Program-made: the position numbers and the translations under genes
Assembly (NCBI GenBank): GCA_037200005.1
Contig: JBBCGY010000001.1
Span: forward strand, 788,416-852,415
DNA: 64,000 nt
DNA from: Alphaproteobacteria bacterium
GTDB taxonomy: Bacteria > Pseudomonadota > Alphaproteobacteria > UBA9219 > RFNS01
Reading direction: 5' to 3'
The notes under the pieces: generated by a model
The model's database searches: none
The model's input: only the letters and a program-made list of their open reading frames with translations
Told to the model about the DNA's origin: nothing
Shown here: positions 55,203-63,303 of the stretch, in pieces
Layout of the letters: each line of letters begins with the position of its first letter
Numbering within the stretch: position 1 is the stretch's first letter

Positions 55203-55559
55203 ATGAGCGTAACACTCAGAGATCAGAATGAGGCGTTTCAGGGCAAGGCGCTCGCGCCCGATGCGTATTCGCCGGTCATCGTCGAGTCGGTGGAAAATTT
55301 GTTCAAGCTCGCCGCCAGCCAATTCAAGCGGGAAGAAGGTTTTACGATAAGGCCCAGCGGAAATGCCGTGAATGGCATCACATCATTCGACGTTTATCAT
55401 GGCAAGGCGACGCTGCAGGTGGGCAAGCCCTTTGCCGATTCCAACGAGGAATTCTTTGCCGGCTGGTCGGCGGGGCGCATGCCGCAACGCAGACAAATGT
55501 CTTATCTCGGCATTGTTGGCATAATGGGAGATTTCATGAGAAACTTTACTCCCAAGTGA
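55203..55559 (+). CDS. Unrecognised small protein, paralogue A of a tandem pair
   Basis: The protein has 118 residues from ATG 55203 after AGGAGACATACC. It shares with the next gene product the segment AFQGKALAP, SPVIVESVENLFKLA and a C-terminal FAGWSAGRMPQRRQ region, so the two arose by duplication. It looks like a soluble alpha/beta protein without signal peptide: a central hairpin VNGITSFDVYHGKATLQVGK and the end VGIMGDFMRNFTPK. No family is recognised. It lies on the plus strand between gltA and gltX, both minus, so it is an insertion into an otherwise common gene neighbourhood. Confidence 0.7.
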   Translation: MSVTLRDQNEAFQGKALAPDAYSPVIVESVENLFKLAASQFKREEGFTIRPSGNAVNGITSFDVYHGKATLQVGKPFADSNEEFFAGWSAGRMPQRRQMSYLGIVGIMGDFMRNFTPK

Positions 55560-55605
55560 TGGTTTCTCCCGCCGTCCCGCCGATAGAACATTAAGGAGAT
55601 AGGGC

Positions 55606-55980
55606 ATGAGCATAACGGCCAGCGAACAAGAGGCGGCGTTTCAGGGCAAGGCCCTCGCACCCGTTCCGCATTCACCGACGATCATCGAGTCGGTGGATAA
55701 TCTGTTCAAGCTTGCGTCTATCAAATTCGGCCGCACGGGAAGCGGCTTTGAGGTTCTTGCCGATCCTGAGCGCAATGAGCAGAACGAAGTCACGGGCTTT
55801 ATCGTTAGACGAGGCTCGGCGACATTGGAGGTTTCGGAGCTTCCGGTTCGCGGCGACCGGCCTCCCCATATTACGGCGGGCTGGTCTGCGTCCTCGAGTC
55901 CCCGGGTCGAGAGCCGGTCTTACCGGGAAGCCGTGTGCCTTATGGGGCAATTCAGAAAGCTTCGCTTCAGCCCCGCGTGA
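55606..55980 (+). CDS. Unrecognised small protein, paralogue B of a tandem pair
   Basis: The protein has 124 residues from ATG 55606 after AAGGAGATAGGGC. It shares AFQGKALAP, SPTIIESVDNLFKLA and TAGWSASSSPRVESRSY with the upstream protein; the middle (VTGFIVRRGSATLEVSELPV) aligns with its central hairpin. Overall identity is moderate, so the duplication is not recent. Both genes have strong ribosome-binding sites and are probably cotranscribed. The function is unknown. The stop is five bases from the end of gltX on the other strand. Confidence 0.7.
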   Translation: MSITASEQEAAFQGKALAPVPHSPTIIESVDNLFKLASIKFGRTGSGFEVLADPERNEQNEVTGFIVRRGSATLEVSELPVRGDRPPHITAGWSASSSPRVESRSYREAVCLMGQFRKLRFSPA

Positions 55981-55985
55981 CGGCC

Positions 55986-57368
55986 CTATAAAACATCCCC
56001 GATCCGTCCCAGCGTCTCCTCTTTCCCCAGGAATTCCGCCGCGCCGAAAATCGGCGGCGAAGTGGACGAGCCGGTCAGCGCCGCGCGCAGCGGCTGGGCG
56101 AGGGCGCCGAGCTTGATCCCTTTTTCCGCCGCATGGTTGCGGCATAATTCTTCCAGCGCTGCGCCGGTGAAATCCGGCAGCGCCTCGATCTGCGGCGCGA
56201 GCGCGCGCAGATGGTTTTTCCCTTCATCCGCCAAAATTTTCTTGGCGCTGTCGTCCATCGCCAGCGGACGCGGGGTGACATAGAACGCCGCCGCCTGCGC
56301 CAGCTCGGCCAGCGTTTTGGCGCGCGGTTTCAAGTCCGGCATCGCACGCGTGAGAATGGCAAGCGCGGATGTTTCGGTTTTGCCGAGACGCGCCGCGACC
56401 AGGGCCGCGAGTTCCGCGTTATCGCGCAATTTCAGATAATGCGCATTGACCGAATCCAGCTTGGTGAAATCGAACCGCGCGGGCGACTGGCCGATATGCT
56501 CCAGGTCGAACCATTCCAGAGCTTGTTCGCGCGCGATGATCTCGTCGTCGCCGTGACTCCAGCACAGGCGCAGCAGATAATTGCACACCGCTTCGGGCAG
56601 ATAACCCTTGTCGCGGTAGTCCGAAACCGCGGGAGCGCCATGGCGCTTGGAAAGCTTGGCGCCGTCCGGGCCGAGGATCATCGGCAGATGCGCGAAGACG
56701 GGAACGTCCCATCCCATCGCGCGGTAAATCTGCACCTGGCGGAACGTATTGGTGAAATGATCGTCGCCGCGAATGACATGGGTGATGTGCATGTCATGAT
56801 CGTCCACCACGACGGCATGCATGTATGTCGGCCCGCCGTCCGAGCGCAGCAGGATCATGTCGTCGAGTTGCGCGTTCTGCACCGTCACCGCGCCCTTGAC
56901 TTTATCGTCGACGACCGTTTCGCCCTCGGTGGGCGCTTTCAGGCGAATGACCGGCTTGACGCCCGGCGGCGCGGTGGCGGGATCGCGGTCGCGCCAGCGT
57001 CCGTCATAACGCTGCGGCAGGCCCTTGAGCTTTTGCTCCGTGCGCATCTCTTCCAATTCTTCCGGCGTGGCGTAGCAGTAATAGGCCGCGCCGCGCGCCA
57101 CCATCTCCCGCGCCACTTCGGCATGACGCTCGCGCCGCGCATATTGCGAGATCGCGTCGCCGTCCCAATCCAGGCCGAGCCATTTCATGCCGTCCAGGAT
57201 GGTCTGCACCGACGCTTCGGTCGAACGCTCGCGGTCGGTATCCTCGATCCGCAGCAGGAACTGCCCGCCATGCCGCCTTGCGAACAGCCAGTTGAACAGG
57301 GCCGTGCGCGCGCTGCCGATATGCAGGAAGCCGGTGGGGGAGGGGGCGAAACGGACGATGGGTTTCAT
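55986..57368 (-). CDS. gltX: Glutamyl-tRNA synthetase
   Basis: The class I aminoacyl-tRNA synthetase of 460 residues charges tRNA-Glu (and tRNA-Gln in organisms using the amidotransferase route). It has the HIGH motif as [17 protein letters not shown] (about residue 16) and the KMSKS motif as KLSKRHGAP (about 240), with [13 protein letters not shown] between. The C-terminal anticodon-binding helical domain is present and normal in length. Whether it is the GltX1 or GltX2 paralogue cannot be decided from one sequence. It is divergent from comEC with 40 bases between starts. Confidence 0.97.
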   Translation of the reverse strand: MKPIVRFAPSPTGFLHIGSARTALFNWLFARRHGGQFLLRIEDTDRERSTEASVQTILDGMKWLGLDWDGDAISQYARRERHAEVAREMVARGAAYYCYATPEELEEMRTEQKLKGLPQRYDGRWRDRDPATAPPGVKPVIRLKAPTEGETVVDDKVKGAVTVQNAQLDDMILLRSDGGPTYMHAVVVDDHDMHITHVIRGDDHFTNTFRQVQIYRAMGWDVPVFAHLPMILGPDGAKLSKRHGAPAVSDYRDKGYLPEAVCNYLLRLCWSHGDDEIIAREQALEWFDLEHIGQSPARFDFTKLDSVNAHYLKLRDNAELAALVAARLGKTETSALAILTRAMPDLKPRAKTLAELAQAAAFYVTPRPLAMDDSAKKILADEGKNHLRALAPQIEALPDFTGAALEELCRNHAAEKGIKLGALAQPLRAALTGSSTSPPIFGAAEFLGKEETLGRIGDVL

Positions 57369-57408
57369 TTTGCGAAGCCTGGGCTAGAATGCGCGGGGGG
57401 GAGAGAGC

Positions 57409-59574
57409 GTGGAATTTCTTCGCGACAAGATAGCCTGGCTCGCCGCCGAGTTCCAGATGGAACGCGGCAGGTGGCTTCTATGGGCCCCGGTGCTGATCGG
57501 ATGCGGCGCGTGGGCGTATTTTAGCTGGCCGGACGAGCCTTCGCGATGGTGGCTGCCGGCGGCCCCGCTTCTTGCGCTGCTTTGCTTCGCGCCGCCTCTC
57601 AAAGCCGCGCGTCCGGGGCTGGTCGTCCTGCTTCTGCTGGCGATGGGATGGAATGCCGCGCAGCTGGCGACGATGCGGGTGATGCATCCGATGCTGCGCC
57701 ATGAGATAGGGCCGCTGCGTATCGAAGGCCGGGTGGTCGAGATCGAGCCGTCGGTCAGCGGCGTCTCGGTGCGTCTCGACGATGTGAAAATCGACAGGCT
57801 CATGGCCGGAGCGCCGCGCCAGGTTCGGATCCGGCTGCGGGATCAAAGCGCCGAATGGCCGCCGCCCGGCAGCATCGTCGCCATTGATGCCCTGCTGGCC
57901 CCGCCGCAGGAACCCGTCGCGCCGGGAGCTTACGATTTTCGCCGCCATGCGTTTTTCGACGGAATCGGCGCGCAGGGATTCGCGCGCGGCAGTTTGAGCG
58001 TCGTCGCGCCGCCGAAAGAGGATGGCGGCTTCATGCTGTGGGTCGAATCCGTGCGCGAGACGATCGCGGAACGGGTCTTGCGGGTTCTTTCCGGCGATCA
58101 GGCGCAGATCGCCATCGCGCTTCTGAACGGCGCGCAAAGCGGCATTTCCAAGCCGGCGCTGGCGGATATGCGCGCGTCGGGCCTGCAGCATATTCTGTCC
58201 ATTTCGGGCCTGCATCTCGCCATCGTCGCGGCTTTTGTTTATGTCGGGCTGCGCAGTTTGCTCGCCTTGATCCCTTATGTGGCGCTGCGCTGGCCGATCA
58301 AGAAAATCGCCGCCGGATTGTCGCTCGTCAATCTGATCGTCTATACGCTGCTGACCGGGATGCTGGTGCCCGCGATACGCTCGGCGATCATGACCGGCAT
58401 CATCATGATCGCGGTGCTGTTCGACCGGCGCGCTCTGTCGCTGCGCACCGTGGCGATTGCCGGGATCATTCTGCTGCTGGCCGCGCCGCAGGCGCTGCTC
58501 GGCGCGAGCTTTCAGATGTCGTTCGCCGCCGTGCTCGTGATGGTCGCGGGTTTCGAGGAATTGCGGCGCAGGCGGCGGCTGGAGATCGGCCGCGAGCGCG
58601 TCCAGGGACGAGCCATAGGGTTGTGGGGCGCGGCTGTGAAGATCGCGGAGCATATCGCCGCCATAGCCACGACATCGGTGTTGGCCTCGGTGGCGACCGC
58701 GCCGGTCGCGCTTTATAATTTCCAGCAGATCAACTGGTACGGCGTGATCGCCAACATGCTCGGCATTCCGCTCGCGACTTTTTGGATCATGCCCGCCGGA
58801 TTCATTTCCTATTTTCTGATGCCGTTCGGGCTGGAGGCGTGGGCGATCAAGCTGATGGGGTGGGGGATCGACGCGCTGATGGCGATCGCCGCCGCCGTCG
58901 CCGCGTGGCCGGGGGCCTTGATCCTGACGCTCGCGCTGCCGAGTTACGCTTTCGCGCTGGTTTTGGCCGGAGGGCTGTGGTTATGCCTGTGGACGCGGCG
59001 CTGGCGGCTGTTCGGGCTTGCGCCGATCGCGGCGGGACTGGCGCTGTGCCTGTTTCCGTCGGCGCCTGACATTTATATCGCGCCCGATTTCGCCAATTGG
59101 GCGGCGCGCGTGGAGCAACGCAAATTCGTCGCCGCGCGTGGCGGCGAGCGCGATTTTATCCTGAAGCAATGGCGGCAGCGGGAAGGCGGCAGGGAATTCG
59201 TTACATTGAAGGATTACATCGCGGAACCGGCTTCTCCAGCCGCGCCTTCATCCTCTGTTTTGCGATGCGACGATCTCGGCTGCGTCTATGCCGCGAGAAC
59301 CCGCGAGGCGGCTTTCGTGTTCGACGCCGCCGCCCTGGAGGAAGATTGCATGACGGCGGCGGTGATCGTCACGCCGCTATGGCATGTGAATTGCCCGGGT
59401 TCGACGGCCATGATCGTCGATGGAAGATGGGTCAAGCGGCATGGCGCGACATCCATCACGTTGCGCGAGAACGCGCCGCCGGAAATCCTTTCCGCGCGCG
59501 ACCGCTGGGGCGCGAGGCCGTGGAGTCCCGGATGGCGGACGGAGGAAAGGCGATGGATGGCGGACGACAAATGA
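57409..59574 (+). CDS. comEC: ComEC/Rec2-family DNA uptake channel
   Basis: The protein has 721 residues from GTG 57409 behind GGGGGAG. It begins with TM helices and a DUF4131/OB-like domain (about 100-200), followed by the Competence domain: ILSISGLHLAIVAAFVYVG, PAIRSAIMTGIIMIAVLFDR and further TM segments to about residue 540. The metallo-beta-lactamase-like nuclease domain of longer ComEC proteins is absent; a short C-terminal soluble region of unclear fold remains. ComEC moves single-stranded DNA across the inner membrane during transformation and is needed by recipients of RcGTA DNA in Rhodobacter. The presence of a GTA-like locus 5 kb away makes this notable. Confidence 0.93.
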   Translation: MEFLRDKIAWLAAEFQMERGRWLLWAPVLIGCGAWAYFSWPDEPSRWWLPAAPLLALLCFAPPLKAARPGLVVLLLLAMGWNAAQLATMRVMHPMLRHEIGPLRIEGRVVEIEPSVSGVSVRLDDVKIDRLMAGAPRQVRIRLRDQSAEWPPPGSIVAIDALLAPPQEPVAPGAYDFRRHAFFDGIGAQGFARGSLSVVAPPKEDGGFMLWVESVRETIAERVLRVLSGDQAQIAIALLNGAQSGISKPALADMRASGLQHILSISGLHLAIVAAFVYVGLRSLLALIPYVALRWPIKKIAAGLSLVNLIVYTLLTGMLVPAIRSAIMTGIIMIAVLFDRRALSLRTVAIAGIILLLAAPQALLGASFQMSFAAVLVMVAGFEELRRRRRLEIGRERVQGRAIGLWGAAVKIAEHIAAIATTSVLASVATAPVALYNFQQINWYGVIANMLGIPLATFWIMPAGFISYFLMPFGLEAWAIKLMGWGIDALMAIAAAVAAWPGALILTLALPSYAFALVLAGGLWLCLWTRRWRLFGLAPIAAGLALCLFPSAPDIYIAPDFANWAARVEQRKFVAARGGERDFILKQWRQREGGREFVTLKDYIAEPASPAAPSSSVLRCDDLGCVYAARTREAAFVFDAAALEEDCMTAAVIVTPLWHVNCPGSTAMIVDGRWVKRHGATSITLRENAPPEILSARDRWGARPWSPGWRTEERRWMADDK

Positions 59575-59810
59575 GCCGCCGGACGGCCGCTCTCCGCGAC
59601 TGCCCCATTCGCCATGACCGCGGCTTCTTCTTTCCATAGCATTCTCGCATAACGGACAAGGTCAACAGCCAGCAGCACCGGCACCGCCGCCAGCATGGCC
59701 TGCGTGACCGTGACCAGGGCGCTCGGCGCGCCGCCGCTATAGACATGCAGCGTCACCAGCAGATTGCCGCCGATCAGCGCCAGGGCGATTTTGGTCGCTT
59801 GCCAGTTCAT
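59286..59810 (-). CDS. Small membrane protein coupled to lexA (3' part uncertain)
   Basis: An ATG at 59810-59808 overlaps the lexA stop (TGATG), and the first 65 residues form two TM segments (KIALALIGGNLLVTLHVYSG and LVTVTQAMLAAVPVLLAVDL) followed by a charged stretch. After about residue 75 the frame enters the antisense of the comEC 3' end and loses protein character; the stop at 59286 gives 174 residues. I trust the N-terminal part and the coupling, less the full length. It could be an SOS-controlled membrane protein, such as a division inhibitor, but no SulA/SidA similarity is seen. Confidence 0.5.
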   Translation of the reverse strand: MNWQATKIALALIGGNLLVTLHVYSGGAPSALVTVTQAMLAAVPVLLAVDLVRYARMLWKEEAAVMANGAVAESGRPAAHLSSAIHRLSSVRHPGLHGLAPQRSRAERISGGAFSRNVMDVAPCRLTHLPSTIMAVEPGQFTCHSGVTITAAVMQSSSRAAASNTKAASRVLAA

Positions 59811-60466
59811 CAGTAATGCCTCATCAGCCCGACCAGTTTCCCCTGAATCCGCACGCGGTTCGGGTCATAGATCATGGTTTTGTAGTGGCGGTTGGCGGGT
59901 TCGAGCGCGATCATGCCGTTCTGGCGATTGAAGCGCTTCAATGTCGCTTCCTGCTCGTCGATCAGCGCGACGACAGTGTCTCCAAGTTCGGCGCGTTCGG
60001 CGCGGCGGATGATGACAAGGTCGCCGTCCAGAATGCCGTCCTCGATCATGGAATCGCCGTCGACTTCCAGCGCGTAATGATCGCCGGGACGCGCGCGCGC
60101 GCCGATCATGTCCGGCGGAATGGCAATATCCCGCAAGGGATCGCTGATCGCTTCGATGGCGGTGCCCGCCGCGATACGTCCGTAAAGCGGCAGATTGACG
60201 GCATTCATCACGGCGGTCAGCGGAATGTCGGGCATGTCGTTGGCGGCCAGATGCTCCGGAAGCTTCAGGATTTCCAGCGCCCGCGCCTTGTGCGGCAAAC
60301 GGCGGATGAAGCCGCGTTCTTCCAGCCCCATGATCAGGCGGTGAATGCCCGATTTGGAGGCGAGGCCGAGGCTCTCCTTCATTTCGTCGAAAGAAGGCGG
60401 CACGCCGTCGCTGTCGAGCCGCTCTTTAATCAGCAGCAGAAGCCGTTGTTGTTGGCGGGTCAGCAT
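59810..60466 (-). CDS. lexA: LexA repressor
   Basis: The protein has 218 residues from ATG 60466, which follows GAGG by six bases (ATG 60478 is in frame too). The N-terminal winged helix is [20 protein letters not shown]...[15 protein letters not shown]. The self-cleavage Ala-Gly bond lies in [12 protein letters not shown]; the catalytic Ser is in [12 protein letters not shown] and the Lys in EATLKRFN. LexA represses SOS genes and is cleaved with RecA help after DNA damage. A LexA box lies 48-62 bases upstream of the start, so it represses itself. A small membrane protein gene is coupled to its stop. Confidence 0.97.
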   Translation of the reverse strand: MLTRQQQRLLLLIKERLDSDGVPPSFDEMKESLGLASKSGIHRLIMGLEERGFIRRLPHKARALEILKLPEHLAANDMPDIPLTAVMNAVNLPLYGRIAAGTAIEAISDPLRDIAIPPDMIGARARPGDHYALEVDGDSMIEDGILDGDLVIIRRAERAELGDTVVALIDEQEATLKRFNRQNGMIALEPANRHYKTMIYDPNRVRIQGKLVGLMRHY

Positions 60467-60492
60467 GAAAGCCCTCATGAGGACAAGTTGTA

Positions 60493-60507
60493 GAACAAAA
60501 CAAGAAT
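60493..60507 (+). promoter_or_regulatory. Imperfect second LexA half-site pair
   Basis: GAAC (60493-60496), seven bases, GAAT (60504-60507): one mismatch from the inverted reading of the box. It is closer to the lexA start and could hold a second dimer at lower affinity. Confidence 0.4.
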
Positions 60508-60513
60508 ATATTC

Positions 60514-60528
60514 GTTCTATTCTTGTTC
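60514..60528 (-). promoter_or_regulatory. LexA box (alphaproteobacterial GTTC-N7-GTTC type)
   Basis: GTTC at 60514-60517 and GTTC at 60525-60528 are separated by seven bases, the direct-repeat LexA site known from Rhizobiales and Rhodobacter. It lies between lexA and the divergent PIG-L gene, in the expected place for lexA autorepression. Confidence 0.88.
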
Positions 60529-60614
60529 TTATTATCTGTCAAGATGGAAATGAGGATGGAAAAACTATAAGATTTATCAAATAATTGTGATCGTATTCAC
60601 GCCAATCCAAGGAG

Positions 60615-61466
60615 ATGCCATTGCCTCTTACCAGCCCTTCGGCCCTGGTAGCCGATTATTTGCGCTTGCTCGGCATGAAGGGTCAGCCTTCCTTGCCGAA
60701 TGTTTCGGGCGCGGGAGGGACATGCGCGATTTTCGCGCCGCATCCCGACGACGAAAGCATCACCACCGGCCTGGCGCTGCGTCTGCGGCGCGAGGCGGGA
60801 ATGAAGGTGGTCAATATTCCCGTGACATTGGGCAGCAATACCGGACGCAGGGAAGAACGGAAGCAGGAACTGCAAAAGGCGTGCGAGCTGCTCGGCTTCG
60901 AGATCGTCGAGCCGGCGGCGCAATGTTTCGATCAAGTCAAGCCGGACACCAAGACGGCGCAGCCGATTTTCTGGGACGGCATGGCGGCAAAACTCGGCGC
61001 GCTGCTGGAGCGGATCAAGCCCGACATCCTGTTCCTGCCGCACCGGGGCGATGCGCACCCGACGCATGTCGGCACGCATGATCTGGTGATGGACGCGCTT
61101 GCCAAGCTGCCGGCCGAGTTCAGCACCATTCTGGTCTTCACGGAATATTGGCAGCCGCAAATCTTGCCGAACCTGATGGTGGAATCGCCCGCGGACGATG
61201 TCGCGCTGTTGATCGAGGCGCTGCAATGCCATGCGGGAGAAATCGCCCGCAATCCCTATCATCGCTCGCTTCCGGCCTGGATGATCGACAATGCGCGGCG
61301 CGGCGCGGAGGTCGTCGGCGGCCTCGGCACCGAGGCGGGCCATATCGCCTTCGCGACTTTATATCAGTTCGGCGTGTGGCGCGGCGGGCGCTATGAAACC
61401 GCGCCCGTGACGATGATCCTGCCCGCGAGTCACTCCGCCGCTTCGCTGATGGCGGCGGCGGCTTGA
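60615..61466 (+). CDS. PIG-L family deacetylase
   Basis: The 283-residue zinc-dependent hydrolase removes acetyl groups from N-acetylated sugars or related compounds. The metal motif is IFAPHPDDES, and the third ligand lies in HPTHVGTHDL; the fold also shows RREERKQELQKACELLG and ILFLPHRGDAHPTH. Substrates in the family range from GlcNAc-lipids to mycothiol precursors. ATG 60615 follows AAGGAG with no spacing, so the TTG at 60621, six bases after AGGAG, may be the true start. The 3' end overlaps the convergent hxlR-type gene by 37 bases. Confidence 0.92.
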   Translation: MPLPLTSPSALVADYLRLLGMKGQPSLPNVSGAGGTCAIFAPHPDDESITTGLALRLRREAGMKVVNIPVTLGSNTGRREERKQELQKACELLGFEIVEPAAQCFDQVKPDTKTAQPIFWDGMAAKLGALLERIKPDILFLPHRGDAHPTHVGTHDLVMDALAKLPAEFSTILVFTEYWQPQILPNLMVESPADDVALLIEALQCHAGEIARNPYHRSLPAWMIDNARRGAEVVGGLGTEAGHIAFATLYQFGVWRGGRYETAPVTMILPASHSAASLMAAAA

Positions 61467-61837
61467 TTGATGACGGCGCGTTTGCCGCCGTTGCGCGATT
61501 TCTTGACCGGCACATCCGCCCATTGCACCGCGACGTCATGCAGCGTGCTGAAGACCTGCCGCAATTCCTGGCCGCGTTCGCTCATGCCATAGGTGACCTG
61601 CGGCGGCACGGTCGGCTCGTACTGGCGGTAGATCACGCCCGCCGCTTCGAGCATGCGCAGACGCTCCGTCAAAACCTTCGATGAGATTTTTCCCATCTTG
61701 CGCTTCAACTCCAGAAAGCGCGTCGGCCCGTTCTGCGACAGGTTCCAGATGATAAGGCAAGTCCAAGGCCCGGATAAAAGCTTGAGCAGATTTTCCATCG
61801 GGCAGGAGTGGGGCGCTTCGGTCATAGGTTTCACCAT
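61430..61837 (-). CDS. HxlR-family transcriptional regulator
   Basis: The winged-helix regulator of about 135 residues is divergent from the flavodoxin gene. Family features are an N-terminal Cys in HSCPMENLLKLLSGPWTCLI, the recognition region TRFLELKRKMGKISSKVLTE and the wing GVIYRQYEPTVPPQVTYGMS. In relatives such as YodB and HypR the N-terminal Cys senses quinones or electrophiles. The C-terminal tail beyond about residue 110 is basic and low in complexity. The start could be ATG 61837 or 61825. A palindrome 37 bases upstream is its probable operator. Confidence 0.9.
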   Translation of the reverse strand: MVKPMTEAPHSCPMENLLKLLSGPWTCLIIWNLSQNGPTRFLELKRKMGKISSKVLTERLRMLEAAGVIYRQYEPTVPPQVTYGMSERGQELRQVFSTLHDVAVQWADVPVKKSRNGGKRAVINQAAAAISEAAE

Positions 61838-61874
61838 AAATAATGAGACGGACAATCCATTTCACAGTCACTAT

Positions 61875-61888
61875 AAAGTACCTACTTT
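61875..61888. promoter_or_regulatory. Palindromic operator for the HxlR regulator
   Basis: AAAGTA (61875-61880) and TACTTT (61883-61888) form a 6 bp inverted repeat with a CC spacer in the 111 bp between the divergent genes. HxlR-type regulators bind short AT-rich palindromes containing GTA/TAC arms. It probably controls both genes. Confidence 0.65.
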
Positions 61889-61948
61889 CTAAAATCAATA
61901 AACTTCCTTATATATCTTTGATATCAACAATAAAGGAAGGATGCAACC

Positions 61949-62515
61949 ATGAGTAAGATCGCCATCGTTTATCACAGCGGGTATGGGCACACCGCCATTT
62001 TGGCTGATTCCGTAGCGAAGGGCGTGAACAGCGTCGCGGGCGCCAGCGCGCACATCATCAAGGCCGAAGATGCCGACAAGCATTGGGACGATCTGGCCGC
62101 CGCCGATGGCATTATCTTCGGCGCGCCGACCTATATGGGCAGCCTTTCCGCGCCGTTTAAGGCTTTCATGGACGCGAGCTCTAAGGTGTGGATGCAACAG
62201 TCTTGGAAAGACAAAATCGCCGCCGGATTCACCAATTCCGCCAGCCAGAGCGGCGATAAGCTGAATTCGCTGATCCAGCTTGCGATTTTCGCCGCGCAGC
62301 ACGGCATGATCTGGGTAAATCTTGGATTGCTGCCGGGGAATAACGCGTCCACGGCTTCGCCTAACGATCTTAACCGGCTGGGCAGCTTCCTCGGCGCCAT
62401 GGCGCAGTCGAACAATGACCAGGGGCCGGATCTCGCGCCTCCGGAAGCCGACCGCAAGACGGCGGAGCATCTGGGACGGCGCGTGGCCGAGATCGCGGCG
62501 CGAATGAAGAAGTGA
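61949..62515 (+). CDS. Flavodoxin/WrbA-type NAD(P)H:quinone oxidoreductase
   Basis: The 188-residue FMN protein has the phosphate loop VYHSGYGHTAILADSVAKGV at the start, the second FMN loop FGAPTYMGSLSAPFKAFMD and the third region GFTNSASQSGDKLNSL. This pattern is that of WrbA-like two-electron quinone reductases, which prevent semiquinone stress, rather than of electron-carrier flavodoxins. It starts at ATG 61949 after AAGGAAGG. The divergent HxlR gene and the palindrome between them suggest induction by quinones or electrophiles. Confidence 0.93.
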   Translation: MSKIAIVYHSGYGHTAILADSVAKGVNSVAGASAHIIKAEDADKHWDDLAAADGIIFGAPTYMGSLSAPFKAFMDASSKVWMQQSWKDKIAAGFTNSASQSGDKLNSLIQLAIFAAQHGMIWVNLGLLPGNNASTASPNDLNRLGSFLGAMAQSNNDQGPDLAPPEADRKTAEHLGRRVAEIAARMKK

Positions 62516-62551
62516 GAAGGCGAGGAACGTTCAGTGCTTAGGGTCCAGACT

Positions 62552-63211
62552 CTAAGGCGCGGGGGATGATTTCTTCGGTTTCATGGCCCTGATGCGGGCT
62601 TCCAGAATGCTTTGGCCGAGTTCCGGTTCAGAAGCGATATCGATTCCTGCGGCTTTGAACTGCGCTTTAATGAGTGTGGTCTTAGCCTTCGTCTCGCTCT
62701 GAGACATATCGGTGGATGTGCCGAGTTTCCATAGCCTGTATGCAGCGGCAGCGAAATTAGCGCGCGCGCCGGCGAAGGCGATAGTTTTTGCGGCGTCTGG
62801 GAGAATCGTGCCGGTTGTTCGGGCGATGCCGGCATAATGCTGATGAAGAAGCATTTGTTGATGGGCAATGGAGGCGGGATCCATCGGCACGATATCGGCC
62901 TGAAGATCGAGCGGCGCTTCCAGTTTTTTTATCCTATAGTCAATGGCCCTGCGATGGGCGCGGGCAATGGCCTTCTTGATCTGCCGGTCGAGATCGGAAT
63001 TGGGAGCGATGACTCTGCCCTCGACCTGGAATTTCTTGCGCAGGTCTTTTTCCTCCGCGTCGATGGCTATAGGATCGAAGATGAGGATTTCCGGACCCTC
63101 AAGGGCCGCGAGCCACGTCATGCCGGTTTTTTGGGCGACGCGAAAAGCGCTTCGGGTCAGAGGATCGGGCGTCAACGCTATATTGATCGCCATATATCGG
63201 CTTCTCTTCAT
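62552..63211 (-). CDS. Unrecognised 219-residue soluble protein
   Basis: The protein shows no signal peptide or TM segment. It begins with INIALTPDPLTRSAFRVAQK and has long charged helices (DLDRQIKKAIARAHRRAIDY, MLLHQHYAGIARTTGTILPD) and a basic C-terminus (EARIRAMKPKKSSPAP). The composition suggests a DNA- or RNA-associated helical protein, but no family is recognised. The start may be ATG 63211 or 63193. It lies between the flavodoxin gene and a divergent aminotransferase. Good coding character supports a real gene. Confidence 0.6.
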   Translation of the reverse strand: MKRSRYMAINIALTPDPLTRSAFRVAQKTGMTWLAALEGPEILIFDPIAIDAEEKDLRKKFQVEGRVIAPNSDLDRQIKKAIARAHRRAIDYRIKKLEAPLDLQADIVPMDPASIAHQQMLLHQHYAGIARTTGTILPDAAKTIAFAGARANFAAAAYRLWKLGTSTDMSQSETKAKTTLIKAQFKAAGIDIASEPELGQSILEARIRAMKPKKSSPAP

Positions 63212-63303
63212 ATTTCTTTTCCCGAGGGCTATATTGCGCCATTCTAATCAAAGAGCGGCGTTACTGGAAGATAAAATCTTTGCTTCAACCCAGGCCAAAT
63301 CTC

